64,000 nucleotides of DNA, taken from positions 467,501 to 531,500 of the forward strand of contig JAEMWC010000135.1 of the NCBI GenBank assembly GCA_016490735.1, given 5' to 3'. Shown piece after piece: positions 1-10,106 of the stretch (the stretch's first letter is position 1; each line of letters opens with the position of its first letter). The DNA comes from Pachyseris speciosa. Taxonomy: Eukaryota > Cnidaria > Anthozoa > Scleractinia > Pachyseridae. Under the pieces are notes generated by a model, which was given only the letters and a program-made list of their open reading frames with translations, did no database searches and was not told the origin of the DNA. The translations under genes were made by a program, and so were the position numbers.

Positions 1-119
1 TCCCCTCTAGCTCAAGCTAGTAAATAGCCAACTGGTCTGCTTCCTCACCCGTCAGTGCCAGTTTGAATTCTTAACCTGTTTTGTTTCTTTGAATTATTTG
101 TTTCATGTATTGCTAAAGT

Positions 120-600
120 AACTATAGCCCATAATCTTAATTGGAATCAACACTGTGATAATATTTGTAGTAAGGCTAATAGCACGCTTGGTCTTCTGAG
201 AAGGGTGTTGTCGAATTGTTCCATGGTTGTCAAATCTAAGGCATACACTACCCTTGTGCGTCCTCAACTAGAGTATGTCAGCATAGAGCAGCAAGGGTTG
301 TTTTTAGAGACTACTCAAATTTTAGTCATATTACTCCCATGTTAAAACAGCTTGGTTGGAACAGACGTTAGTACCAATTATCAATGTGTTATAAAATCCA
401 ACTAGGTTTAGTTGGTATCTCCTTTCCATCTGAAGTATGTCCACTAACAAGGGCTTTTCCATTTCGTCATATTCAGTCCATTCGTAATGTTTATAAAAAT
501 TCGTTCTACCCAAGTTCAGTAGTAGCCTGGAATAGATTACCTGTGTAATGATATTTTTCCCTTCACTGATGGTATAACGGCCACCATAAGATCCATGATT
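120..600 (+). mobile_element. Decayed CR1/Jockey-like LINE, 3' end of reverse transcriptase
   Basis: Conceptual translation on the plus strand, with several stops and frame changes, gives pieces typical of the C-terminal region of CR1/Jockey-group LINE polymerases: a SKANSTLGLLRRVLSN-like stretch, TTLVRPQLEY, then ITPMLKQLGWN and SSVVAWNRLPV near 530-545. No open frame survives, so this is a dead, 5'-truncated copy. The AT-rich DNA after it may be its tail. The clade assignment rests on motif memory only. Confidence 0.6.
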
Positions 601-870
601 AGGTTATTATGATATTAAATTATAGCGTAGATTAATCATGTAAGCAGTAATTAAAATATAGAAACCTATTTTAAGATTTAACACTGTAAATAATTTTCTC
701 TTTTATCCATAATTATTTATTTATTTATATTGTTATTGTTATATTTATTGTTATATTTGTTGTCATTGTTCTTGTTCTTGTTATTTTTATTATTATTGTT
801 ATTATTATTTATTTATTTATTTTTATAACTCCTAGTATAGTGTATACTGTCTTAGGAGTATACCTATAGT
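601..870. repeat. AT-rich low-complexity tract
   Basis: The stretch is dominated by TTATT, TTGTTA and ATTTATTT repeats, strongest at about 705-830. No coding potential or RNA gene is visible. It may be the tail of the LINE remnant before it. Confidence 0.6.
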
Positions 871-1480
871 AACCCATTGACTACCGAGCATTTTGCTGAA
901 AAACACTTTTTGAAGCTCGTCGAGCCGTTTTCTGGCCATATTCCAGCCAAAAAGAACCAAAACTGTCCAAAACTCTGTTTGCTGGTGGAGTTCATTGCGC
1001 CATTTGTTCCTGATGCTTAATATTAGCTTTCAAAGATCGGGCATGCGCAGAAAGCAAAATTTCGAAAAGAATTTCACCGCCCCCTCTCCTTCTACCTTTC
1101 GCTTTCTCTCTTCCCCTTTTCTTTCGCTCTTCTTGCCTCGCTTTCTTTTCTTCTTGCTGGACATTTCCTGGGCTTCCTTTCGGTGGGAAAAAATGTGGAA
1201 AACTTTTAGGATCATAGGATTATGTGGAAGGAACTGCAGGCGGGTAGTGGAACAGGATTTTCATTCAGATTTTCGGCTCAACATCACTTGGTTTTTTCGC
1301 GTCTTCTCCGGCCTGCTGGACAGAATCGTGATCGTTTTAGTATGGTTAGAAAGATCTCTTCTCCCTACACATGCTACATGTAAAAGTTGTCCATGAGCAC
1401 TAAAACCGATGACGTCATAAGCGGTACTAGGGACGTGGTCCTGCGCGGCCTGTTTTGGCCGGCACAGGCGCCAATGGGTT
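871..1480. mobile_element. Possible short non-autonomous element bounded by AACCCATTG / CAATGGGTT
   Basis: The segment opens with AACCCATTG and closes with its exact inverse complement CAATGGGTT, which suggests a DNA element with short terminal inverted repeats. An open frame of 133 codons (995-1396) resembles nothing I recognise and is rich in F, R and S, as chance frames in pyrimidine-rich DNA are. I found no flanking duplication, so the ends could be coincidental. Confidence 0.3.
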
Positions 1481-1823
1481 AAAATATTTGCTCCGCCCCA
1501 CCTTCCTTTGTGTGCTATAAATACTGCCGATTGTAAATGACGGTCATTTATTGTTTTTATTTAATAAAGACGAGAAACAAACAACTTTATGATAATTGTG
1601 TAGCAGTGTAACACAGTCTTTCCTCAGTGTGTTGTGAATTGGCTTGGCTTGGAGAAAACCATGTTCGTTAGTCTATCTTCATCGGGAACAGATAATAAGT
1701 TCATCAGGCAAGCGATCGGTCGTTCCCATGTAAACACGCAAACAAGCAAGAGACAATACAAAGCCGTAAACGTTACGTTGAACAAGCAAACGGCTTATTT
1801 CATTTTAATCTGCATCTTCGCAG
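1481..1823. other. Gene A intron sequence, nothing recognised
   Basis: This precedes the first gene A exon visible. That exon encodes only the second half of an FA58C domain, so the exon for the first half must lie left of position 1 and all of 1-1823 is probably intron. I see no exon or RNA gene here. Confidence 0.5.
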
Positions 1824-1965
1824 ACATTTGTTGCCAACAGTGACCAATTCACAGTTGTCGCGCACAACTTAAAACCACCAATCAAAGCACGCTATGTGAG
1901 AGTGGTCCCCGAAGAATGGCAATCCTACGCCGCTTTGAGGGTGGAGTTTTACGGATGCAGGACAA
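1824..1965 (+). CDS. Gene A exon: FA58C domain, second half
   Basis: The exon follows an AG at 1822-1823 and ends before a GTGAGT donor. It starts in phase 0 and ends in phase 1, and is 142 nt long, the same as most second-half discoidin exons of gene B. It reads [19 protein letters not shown] and ends VEFYGCRT, which carries the last Cys of the domain's terminal disulfide. Its closest relative here is the gene B exon at 26340-26481. The partner first-half exon is not in the window. Confidence 0.88.
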
Positions 1966-4900
1966 GTGAGTAATTTGGTTTCGATAATTGCTTACCCCTG
2001 TTTTGGAATAAGCCTTGTATCTGCAATGTTATGTAACTTGTTCAGATATCACGAATTTATTGAAGCCATTTTAACTGTATAGATGACGGTGGCTATTCAG
2101 AATGGAGTTCTTGGTCCATATGTTCTGTTACCTGTGGAAATGGACTCCATAAACGAAGTCGTTCTTGCACCAATCCCCCACCAAGCGCCGGTGGCAAGGA
2201 CTGCTCGAAGTTGGGACCTGCCACCGAGACTGCTGAATGCAATAATGGAGGCTGTCCAGGTATGCCATATATCCGGTTTGTGAGGTACTTGTTAACGAAC
2301 TGGCCTTCAAGTGCAAAACTAAATCGAAGTTATACCTGATGTCAACCATGCGTTCACAGAAATTTCATAAAACGACAGAAAACATCGTTCATACTATCCT
2401 ATTGCTCTGGTGGCCTGTTCACATTTAGATAGCCTTAGAATGAAAAGGTACCACTTCCTAAGTGTTCTAAATTCGAAACCACAGACAGACAACTGTGATC
2501 TCTGCATCAAAATCTTGCTTAAGGTGTATGGCATCACAGTGTATAACCAGTAAATGAAGGTTTATCATTTACGGATTTCCTGTTTTCACTGAAAGCTACA
2601 ATGTGGTTAAGCATCAAGAGAGGAAAGGAGATATCGTTTTGCATTTCCCTAGTGATTCTGAGTTCGTTGAGCTGCATCTAAAGAAAGTGGTTTCCTATGT
2701 TCCAATATTACTCGTTAGCTGAAAATTAAAGCCTCAGAGATATTGGATAAAGGAAGTCCACTTTCCCAATTTTTCTGTTGGCCCTCCAAAGTTGCTGGCT
2801 GGCCTATATTACACACGTTATTATGCCCTTTAAACAATGATCGGCGTCGTCATTCTCCCCCCCCCCCCCCCTCCCAGAAAACGAAAGAAATTACAGAGAA
2901 CTCTTACGTTTTTTCATAAAAATTTAACCCTAATTTGTGACGCGAGCTGCGATCCCTGTCAGTCTCTAGACGTTTACATCTCTTTCAATAGTATTTTCTT
3001 ATGGGATTCTTAGTTTAATTCTCGGTTTGTTTGTTTGTTTCTTTGTTTGTTATGTTCTTCCTTTTATATTGGTAGGCTTATAGATTTTTCGCAATTACCT
3101 CTATAAATGGAATAGTTTCGCCCGATTGCTAATTTTGTCGTTTATTTGTTATCTATAAGTCTTGAACTGAGGTTCAATTTGGTAAACCTTTGAGACAAAT
3201 TTCAGTGCTATTAAATTTTGTTGATCACATCATAGAAAGGTATCGTAATAAAGCTTATAAATTGGTTCACAGTCAGCGGTGGTTACTCTGCTTGGGGCCC
3301 TTATGGTGAATGTTCGAAGTCTTGTGGAGGTGGAGAGCAATCTCGTACCAGGACTTGCACCAATCCACCGGCAGCACATGGGGGAAAAGACTGCAGTAAC
3401 CTGGGACCAAGTCATTCCACAAGAAAATGCAACACTAAAAAGTGTCCAGGTATAGCGCATGCGGTATTTTAGTATAAATTCCACCCTCAGGGTGGGGGAA
3501 GGCAGGGATGTTATAGCACTCGTCCCCCACCAACTTAGACCGTTTTTGATGTACACGTGCGGTTTGAGTTTCTAGGTTTTTTTTCCCTCTGGTCCGAGAG
3601 GCTTTTATCCGGGTACTTCGGTTCTCCCCTCTCATCAAAAGCCAACTCTTCCAAACTCCAATTCGATCCAGAATACTCGAACGTTTAAACCACGAGCCCT
3701 TGACTCGAGAAATTGGGTTACCACCGTACAAGTTATCGAGCTTGACTGAACTGATTTAATTTATTTTGTTGTTGTTTTTGTTTTCAAATGAGCATTAAAA
3801 CGACTGCCCGTGCATAAGATTCTTCTCAAAACTAACGGGAAGGTATTTACAGCAGTGTTTCGAAAATTATTTTTTAGAACCACGTTATCAACTACGCATA
3901 AACGTTGAATAAAGGTTACGTTATTTCTGGTATTTTTTAGCTTTTATTTTTCATTGCTAGGAGTATTTTTAACATGATCTCGTGCGCTTAAATCCCAAGC
4001 TACACAAACTACACAATACAAATACTACACAATTAAATCTAAGCATGACATGTGCCCCCCAAAATCCAAAAAAAGTGTCATTATTATTAAAACAGCCAAG
4101 ATCATGGAAAATGTAAATATCGCTATATACCTTGGACATTGTAAGTCTGTACTGTGAAAAATTATTTGAAATGTGCTTAATTTTCCTCGGCTCCTCTTCC
4201 CTCCGAATCTAGTGGACGGTGGCTACAGCAAGTGGAGCAAGTGGAGCAGATGTTCGAAAAGCTGCGGGGTAGGAACCCAAGAAAGAAAACGGTTCTGCAA
4301 CAAACCCAAACCGGCTGCTGGTGGAAAGAAATGCAGTGTAATTGGACCACGCCAGGAGACCCAGCAATGCAATACTCAAAGATGCGGACGTAAGCAACAG
4401 ATTTTGTCATATTTTTACATTTGTAGCTAGTTAAAATGTAGTTTAAAAATTAATTCTTTTATTTTTTGCTGTTGCTGCTGTCCCGCCATCTCCTCCTCCT
4501 CCGACCTCCTCCTCTTCAAACTCTTATTGCTTTATGTAGCCATGCCACCTCTCAGCTTACTTGACGGCTGTCAGATCTCCCTTCATAACTTTAGCCGTCA
4601 ATTTTTTTGTTTTTGGAACTTTTTAGCTGATTGGAAACCAACTGGCTGCTACAAAACGATGATGCGAGCTCTTGACCAGCGTTTCCGCAACGTTGGAGAC
4701 AAAGCTACTATGAAAAGGAGATATCAACTATGCCTGCAACAGGCGAAAAGAAAAAGGATTACCTTGTTCGGTGTGGATGACAGGGGATGCTGGACGAGTG
4801 ATCAGGCACTAATATCCTATAACCAGTTTGGGAAATCGGGAGATTGCAAGACGAAGGGAAAGTTCGGCACTGGTCTTTCGGAATCAGGCACAGTGTTTGT

Positions 4901-6938
4901 TTATCAAAAGGATAAAGGTAATGAAAAATCGACCACAGTTTGCAAAACTTACGGAGCCTTGATATTAGGGTCTGCGTGGTGAGGGGAAGGAGAAGTTGCA
5001 TCTAGCCAAATTCTCCGATATGACAAACCAGTCGAAATCCCCCACCCGTGCACTCATCATGATCCTGTCCGATCGTATACCTACCATGAGGTGGGAGGGC
5101 GGGAAGCAAAAGCTCAAACGAATAGCAAACTAAATGTAATGAAAGGGAAGCAAGCTGCCAATGGTAGGCAAAGCAGCAATACTTTTTATCCCCCGAGGGT
5201 GCCACCACATAGGACTACAGATGGATCACTGAACAGCCGCTGGCTCGAATATACCTTAGCCTATATGCTATTGAGTACAAATTTTTCATCCTTTGTTTGG
5301 CCACCTGCAAAGCCGTTGACGGCATACGTACGTCGCTTATATTGTAAGAAAAAAAATCACACGATGCACTTGTGCATTTTGTCACTTATGACCATTCTCA
5401 CGGTTTGGAAATTGTATTTGCATTATTATTTGTTATATCTCATGCATGTATGTGAACTCTTAATACATTTGTGATTACGCTACTGAATTAAGTTCCGTTG
5501 ACAAAATAGAGAGCAGAATTACTTGCAGGTGATTGGTTGAGCGGCAAAACAATCCCTTTCTCTACATTGACTTTATTTCAACATTCTCTACGCAAAAACA
5601 TCTCAGGCTAACCACCTGTGCACGGGAAAAAAGCCTCATGGTTGGATAAACAAGCAGTAAAATCTGAAATGTTGGCCCTATGCATGTATGCTTCCTTTTA
5701 CTTGTCAAGTTCTCATAAATTGACCGAGTTGAGTGAAAATCATTAATTCTACGTGGTCTCATGCGATTATATCATATACCTTTTGCACAAAGAAAAAATC
5801 CTTATTTGTATGATCTTCGGTAACTAAATTTCACCATCTTAACCCATCCCCCCATCCCTTTTTTACAATCGTGACCCATTCCTGCCAGCATGCAAATCAA
5901 CAATAACAACAATAATGGTATTACGGTAACGACAATGACAAAGATTACGATAACAGCAACGACAGACAAAGGAAGGGAGCAGTGTTGGTGCAGGGTTGGA
6001 GCAGTGTTGGCGCAGTGGTGACAGCGCTCGCCTTCCAGCAATGTGTCCCGGGTTCGATTCCCGGTCTCGGCGCAATAAGTGGACTGAGTTTGATGGTTCT
6101 CTTCTCTGCTCCAAGAGGTTTTTCTTTTCCGGTAATCTGGTTTTCCCATCTCCTCAAAAATCAACATTTCTCCCACACGGCCACACACGTTTGCAGCTTT
6201 AAATCTTAACCGTGTATAAATAAAGTTTCTTTACCTTTACCTTTTAACAACATCTCATAAGATATGTAAAAGACTATTTCTAAACGTATTTCAACTTTGC
6301 GCAAAAATTCAACTTGGTTTTAGCCATCGAATTGCTCCATTCACACGAGGTATTATATTAGCTTTTGGATCATCTTATTTTCTTGATAGCCCGTAGGACA
6401 TGCGTTTACGCCCTATTTGGCGTCAAGTTTTAGCAACTTACGTTTTACAATGCGTCATCGCCATCACCATCACCACCATCATCATTGTAATGTCAATTAG
6501 CCAATGGATAATTTGGCGTGAACAAGAGTAATTGTTTTCAAATTGTACGTCAATAAGACCTTCTGCTAGAGGAAAGTTACATCAGCTTCACTATATCTGA
6601 GTATTGAATTAAGGCAGTTGTTCTCTTTATCAGGGAAATGGAAGAAGGTTAACTGTTACCTGAACGAAGGACCAAAGGCACTTCCCAAACCTTTCGACAG
6701 TAATGTAGGCAACGTTTCTGGCAATGACGCATTGTTCGAATACTGCAAGGAGCAGGCTGAGAAGTCTGGCTTCAAGACGTTTGGCGTTGATGACAAGGCG
6801 TGTTGGTCTGGTGACGATGCTGCAAACACATATGACGATTTCGGTAAATCAGAAACGTGCTCATTGTCTAAGAGAAGTGGTAACGGCTCAGGAAGCGACA
6901 TCGAGGGCGACATCTTTGTTTACCAGCTTTCAGAATAA
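1824..6938 (+). CDS. Gene A: coadhesin-like secreted FA58C/TSP1 protein, 3' part (6 coding exons)
   Basis: Six exons join in frame: 1824-1965, 2083-2259, 3273-3449, 4213-4389, 4627-4917 and 6634-6938, 423 codons with the stop at 6936-6938. Domain order is the C-terminal half of a discoidin domain, three TSP1 domains, and two tandem X domains. Every internal intron is phase 1 with GT/AG ends. FA58C and TSP1 are extracellular modules known from matrix and adhesion proteins, so the product is probably secreted or on the cell surface. The signal peptide and the rest of the protein lie left of the window. The same final architecture recurs in gene B on the opposite strand, so the two are paralogues. 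Likeness to coral coadhesin is from memory of domain content, not alignment. Confidence 0.8.
2083..2259 (+). CDS. Gene A exon: TSP1 domain 1
   Basis: A 177-nt exon, phase 1 at both ends, encodes one complete TSP1 repeat from [18 protein letters not shown] to CNNGGCPG with six cysteines. WSSW fits the C-mannosylation motif and CSVTCG the O-fucosylation motif of the family. The next intron (2260-3272) holds only a C-tract near 2860-2872 and a GTTT-rich run near 3026-3054. Confidence 0.92.
3273..3449 (+). CDS. Gene A exon: TSP1 domain 2
   Basis: A 177-nt phase 1-1 exon reads [20 protein letters not shown] and ends CNTKKCPG. The second aromatic of the WxxW motif is Tyr (WGPY). It is very close to gene B TSP1 exons 22085-22261 and 24848-25024, more so than to its own neighbours, so this repeat type predates the split of genes A and B. 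Confidence 0.92.
3555..3735 (+). mobile_element. 5'-truncated tRNA-derived SINE fragment
   Basis: The body of the same SINE seen more fully at 5998-6243 and, inverted, in each triplicated unit: a pyrimidine-rich stretch, CCGAGAGGCTTTTATCCGGG, then CCAATTCGATCCAGAATA. The tRNA-like head is missing. It lies in the gene A intron 3450-4212, where nothing else is recognised. Confidence 0.55.
4213..4389 (+). CDS. Gene A exon: TSP1 domain 3
   Basis: A 177-nt phase 1-1 exon reads [20 protein letters not shown] and ends QCNTQRCG, with a GTAAGC donor. WSKWSRC keeps the full tryptophan ladder motif. Basic residues are dense ([16 protein letters not shown]), as in glycosaminoglycan-binding TSP1 repeats; that binding is inference. 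Confidence 0.92.
4627..4917 (+). CDS. Gene A exon: domain X, first copy
   Basis: A 291-nt phase 1-1 exon encodes a 97-residue module I cannot assign to a named family. Landmarks in order: [55 protein letters not shown]. It has four cysteines (GC-Y, L-C-L, C-W, D-C), consistent with two disulfides. The same module recurs as the last exon of gene A and as the last two exons of gene B. I recall similar C-W-[ST]...YG-x-S-x-x-C...VY modules in invertebrate deuterostome and cnidarian proteins, but no name or function. Confidence 0.82.
5998..6243 (+). mobile_element. tRNA-derived SINE
   Basis: The head is tRNA-like: box A region TTGGCGCAGTGGTGACAGCG and box B GGTTCGATTCC at 6051-6061. The body (CTGCTCCAAGAGGTTTTTC...) is shared with the other SINE copies in this window, and it ends in an AATAAAG-CTTTACC tail. 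It sits in the gene A intron 4918-6633, in which nothing else is recognised apart from CAT/CAC triplets near 6450-6485. Confidence 0.7.
6634..6938 (+). CDS. Gene A terminal coding exon: domain X, second copy, stop
   Basis: The exon begins in phase 1 after CAG and ends in TAA. It encodes [52 protein letters not shown] and [10 protein letters not shown]. It is 305 nt, exactly the length of the gene B terminal exon 14677-14981, and more similar to that exon than to its own first copy. The two X types therefore existed before the genes duplicated. The protein ends within two or three residues of the domain. Confidence 0.88.
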
Positions 6939-7273
6939 GAAAGGTAGGCATCATTGTGGACGAACCTCTCACGTACAAGCAAACTCAAAGGCCGAGAGGT
7001 ACCAGAGAAAAGGGATGGTTTTACACTCTCTTCCTCTCTCTTTGGAATGTTGTTTTGTTACATTATTATAGTGTCCTCTACAAAATTAGATGGTAACATC
7101 TCCACCAGCTTGGAATTAAGAATACAATTGAGGTGCTTATCTTAAGGTGGTTTAAAAGGCAACTTGCAAAAAGAAAAGTTTCCACGACAAAGAATGCCCC
7201 CCCCCCCCCAAAAAGGATAAAATAAATAAATAAATATATAAATAAATTGTAATAATAATAAAAACAAACAATC

Positions 7274-7352
7274 AAATGAAGAATGATCTCGCAGTTGTGA
7301 ACGCAATTTATGCAATTGCGAAAAGAAGCCTGAAAAAAAAATTCAGGACTTC
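7274..7352 (-). repeat. Inverted fragment of the 250-bp tRNA-like satellite
   Basis: On the minus strand this reads TTGAAGTCCTGAA, a T-run, CAGGCTTCTTTTCGCAATTG and AACTGCGAG, matching the tRNA 3' end plus spacer of the tandem array at 23080-24010. It is truncated inside the tRNA acceptor stem. The unit is therefore dispersed as well as tandem. Confidence 0.65.
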
Positions 7353-7657
7353 AAACAAACAAACAAACAAACAAAAACGAAACAAAGCATTGCAAGCCTT
7401 GTCCTCCCAAAGTAGAATCCTCGGCCCGCTTTTGTTAACGGTTTCCTCAAGCGTTAAGGATAGGTACAGGTGTATGTTTAGATTTTTGTACTGGGTGTCA
7501 ACAATGCCACGCAAGTGAGGTACAGTAAAAACAGGCTCAATCTGCATCTGCCCAATCCATTCGAATTAATTTCAATGCTTCGTTGCATGACCTACGGTAC
7601 ATGGGCTTGTCATTAGACTTTTTTTTTTTTCATATAACGTACTGGTAGTATTTTGTT

Positions 7658-8039
7658 TTAAAGTGCACCTAATCTCAAAATATTTTTCTCGCTAATTCAA
7701 AACTTTTCACCTTTTCCAAACACATGAAGCCTTCATTTTCAGGTTTGGATTAATTTTAAGGGCTTCAAATCTTAAGATAAACTAAGCATCATCTGTTGCG
7801 CGACCGAGTCAGAAGGGACATGGCTCTATTCCCGCTTTGACGTCAAAAATTGCTTTGCATGCATGTTTACAAAGACTTGCCGCGATGCAAATCAGTTTAT
7901 GACGTGAAACCGGGAATAGACCCATGCCCCTTCTGACTCGGTCGTGCAACAAATGATGCTTAGTTTTGAAGCCTACAAAAAGCCAACATTTGGTTTAGAA
8001 AGGCGCTAAAAGGCAATATGGGGTTTAGGTGCACTTTAA
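7658..8039. mobile_element. MITE-like element with outer and inner inverted repeats
   Basis: TTAAAGTGCACCTAA at 7658 is inverted at the right end (TTAGGTGCACTTTAA, to 8039). A second long inverted pair lies inside: AAGCATCATCTGTTGCGCGA near 7786 against the mirrored TCGTGCAACAAATGATGCTT near 7945-7965, each followed inward by the CCGAGTCAGAAGG segment and its complement. No coding frame. I could not settle a target-site duplication. It lies inside the putative 3'UTR intron of gene A. Confidence 0.6.
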
Positions 8040-8172
8040 GTCGGCGAACCATTTGAAATTGTTCGCCCTAAGAGACAGCTCATTGATTTGTGTTTAAAGA
8101 GAGCAGAAGCATTTTTTTTCCGGAGTGCGTCTTACAAGTAATTTTGATATTTCTTTTTTTTTTGGTTTACAG

Positions 8173-8435
8173 GTAACGTAATTATCCGGACCGGACGACG
8201 ACATGACGAATGAGGAAATAAAGGGAAAAGTAATAATCGGCTACTGCCACCAATTTAACGATAGATTTCCGAACGATATTTCATCATAAATCAGGAATCT
8301 CTCAGATGTTGGCTTCGTTGGAATTTGGAAGGAAACGTCCTTGCCGTGGTGTATTTTAGTGTCAGTGGCAATGTGTTTTGTAGTTTTGTATTTTAGCATG
8401 GGTGAAGCATTAAATAAAAGCATGAAAGAAATCTT
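8173..8435 (+). other. Putative last (non-coding) exon of gene A
   Basis: It runs from the acceptor AG at 8171-8172 to just beyond the AATAAA at 8413-8418. No long frame is present. A T/GT-rich stretch follows (TTTGGTTTTTGTTTT), as expected downstream of a cleavage site. The end is approximate. Confidence 0.4.
8413..8418 (+). promoter_or_regulatory. Polyadenylation signal AATAAA, gene A
   Basis: A canonical hexamer about 20 bases before a GT-rich element and downstream of the inferred 3'UTR acceptor. It is the best poly(A) signal I see within 1.6 kb of the gene A stop. Confidence 0.5.
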
Positions 8436-9662
8436 TGGTTTTTGTTTTATAAATGTAAGAATTTCATGTTTGCCGTGTGTAAGGTGACAACAACTGGACT
8501 GCTAAAATCCAGGAAAATATCTTCACCCGGCCGTGCAAGGACTGTATTTGAAAAAGCCCTAGGGCGACAATCTTGATCTCATATCCAGAGTTTCCTGGCT
8601 CTTTGGTTAATAGGTAGTCGCAGAGAGCTGGAATACTTGACGTTTTTACCACAAAAGTCTTGCGGTTACGCAGTTTCTTACAGCCATCACTAGTAAGTAC
8701 AAAATCTCCAACTAGCTCTAACGGTCTGCCTTTTCACAGCTGGGAATTTAAAGCTCCTCGCATCCTTATCTCGTGTAACAACCGATACAACCGCCACCTC
8801 CAAGACTGTTAAAATCATCGCTTAGAAGCTAGGCTAAACCTAAAAAGACAGGCTGTAGCAACGAGTCTTCTCTTGAGCAGATTTAGAAAACTTCAAAAGA
8901 ACATCACGCGTTTTAACTTGGATGCACAAGGACTAGTCACTCCGGTGCATAGTTATAGCACAAATCTGCCCCACTTCGTAGAAACTGAAAATTACTGGTG
9001 CTATCACCGAATAAAAATTTGCATAAGAGAATAGTACATGCTTTCATTTTGAATGTTCTTTTATTTCCGATTTTGCGAATGCGTTATCGCATAAAGAAAT
9101 CAAACCCCACCCAGCTATTAAAATAATCTTCCATGTTCCCAATATCCCCTTAATTATTTCCAAGGCTGAGAGAGAAATTCCATTTCAGTTCCGGTTTTCT
9201 GGATTCATAATCTGTAAAGAAATAAAAGTTTCGGGTAAATCATGCATCGCAATTTAATTTTACTCTTTTAAGGAATTAAGTGCATAGCTTTTGTAAGGTT
9301 ATCTGTATTTTTAACTACTGATCGTTGATTTATAGTTTATGACTCTTCATTTTGGGGAATAACTAAAATACTTTGAAAGATAAGACAGGGAGAATCGAGG
9401 GGTTTCATTCGGTTCACCAACAGCGTAAAATGTCTTTTGTTTGTAATCCTCCCATTAAACCTATCTAGACTGGCCGTTTTGGGGCTTTAGAGCTGGGAAG
9501 GGCATAACTCCAAGCATGCCATTTGGAGTGTTTCATTTGAAGTCAATCTCGGGAGTAACTAATTATGTTACATTAGTATACAAGTGATGGCCCTGCTAGA
9601 TCCGCCTTCAGATTTATGATTTTCCCAAAATAAACCAGAAGTGACAGCAAAGTTATGAAACC
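8436..9662. other. Intergenic, nothing recognised
   Basis: There is no exon with domain-like content on either strand and no RNA gene that I can see. Short open frames here look like chance. The 3'UTR of gene B could reach in from the right, but I cannot locate its end. Confidence 0.5.
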
Positions 9663-9665
9663 TTA

Positions 9666-9890
9666 AGCGAATGATACACGGTTCAACATTTGTTGCTCAA
9701 CAAATGTTGAACATTGTTGCGCCAACTTGTTGAACGGAATAGAGCCAAGCTCTATTTTCGTTCAACAACTTTCAACATGTTGAACGGCATATTTCAATCT
9801 TCAACATCACATGATACACTTTTCAACATTTGTTGAACAGCAGCTGCAACATTTGTTACTCAACAAATGTTGAACCGTGTATCATTCGCT
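9666..9890. mobile_element. 225-bp MITE with ~31-bp TIRs and TTA target duplication
   Basis: The left end AGCGAATGATACACGGTTCA is mirrored exactly by TGAACCGTGTATCATTCGCT at the right end. Subterminal CAACATTTGTTG and CAACAAATGTTG motifs repeat within. TTA flanks both sides (9663-9665 and 9891-9893), the 3-bp duplication typical of PIF/Harbinger elements. No transposase is encoded, so it is non-autonomous. The superfamily is inferred from the duplication alone. Confidence 0.7.
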
Positions 9891-10106
9891 TTATTTTTAC
9901 TTAGAACCAAACATATTGTTCAAAGCAGACTTGTATCTCGAAATTGTCTACGCTCCTGGGAAAATTGAAACTCCATTAAATAGTGGGTTGCTCAGTTTAT
10001 TTGTTATTAGTTGGACAGAATATCAGTACACACAACTGAGAAATAAGGGCTTTAAGCACTCAACCCTATCAGCCGCCAAACCAATAGTCATCATGTACCC
10101 TCCACT

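Larger units (their letters stand above)
6944..8172 (+). other. Probable 3'UTR intron of gene A
   Basis: Five bases after the stop there is a good donor (AAAG|GTAGGC) and at 8172 a strong acceptor after a T-rich tract (TTTGGTTTACAG). The exon that would follow carries an AATAAA. A junction this close to the stop would not be expected to trigger nonsense-mediated decay. Transcript data would decide; the alternative is an unspliced UTR with an earlier poly(A) site. Confidence 0.45.

Noticed and set aside
995..1396. A 133-codon open frame near the left end
   Set aside because: Pyrimidine-rich low-complexity composition, no known motif, inside a probable repeat.
5802..6209. Several overlapping frames on both strands around 6.0 kb
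   Set aside because: All lie in the tRNA-derived SINE; no protein-coding signal.
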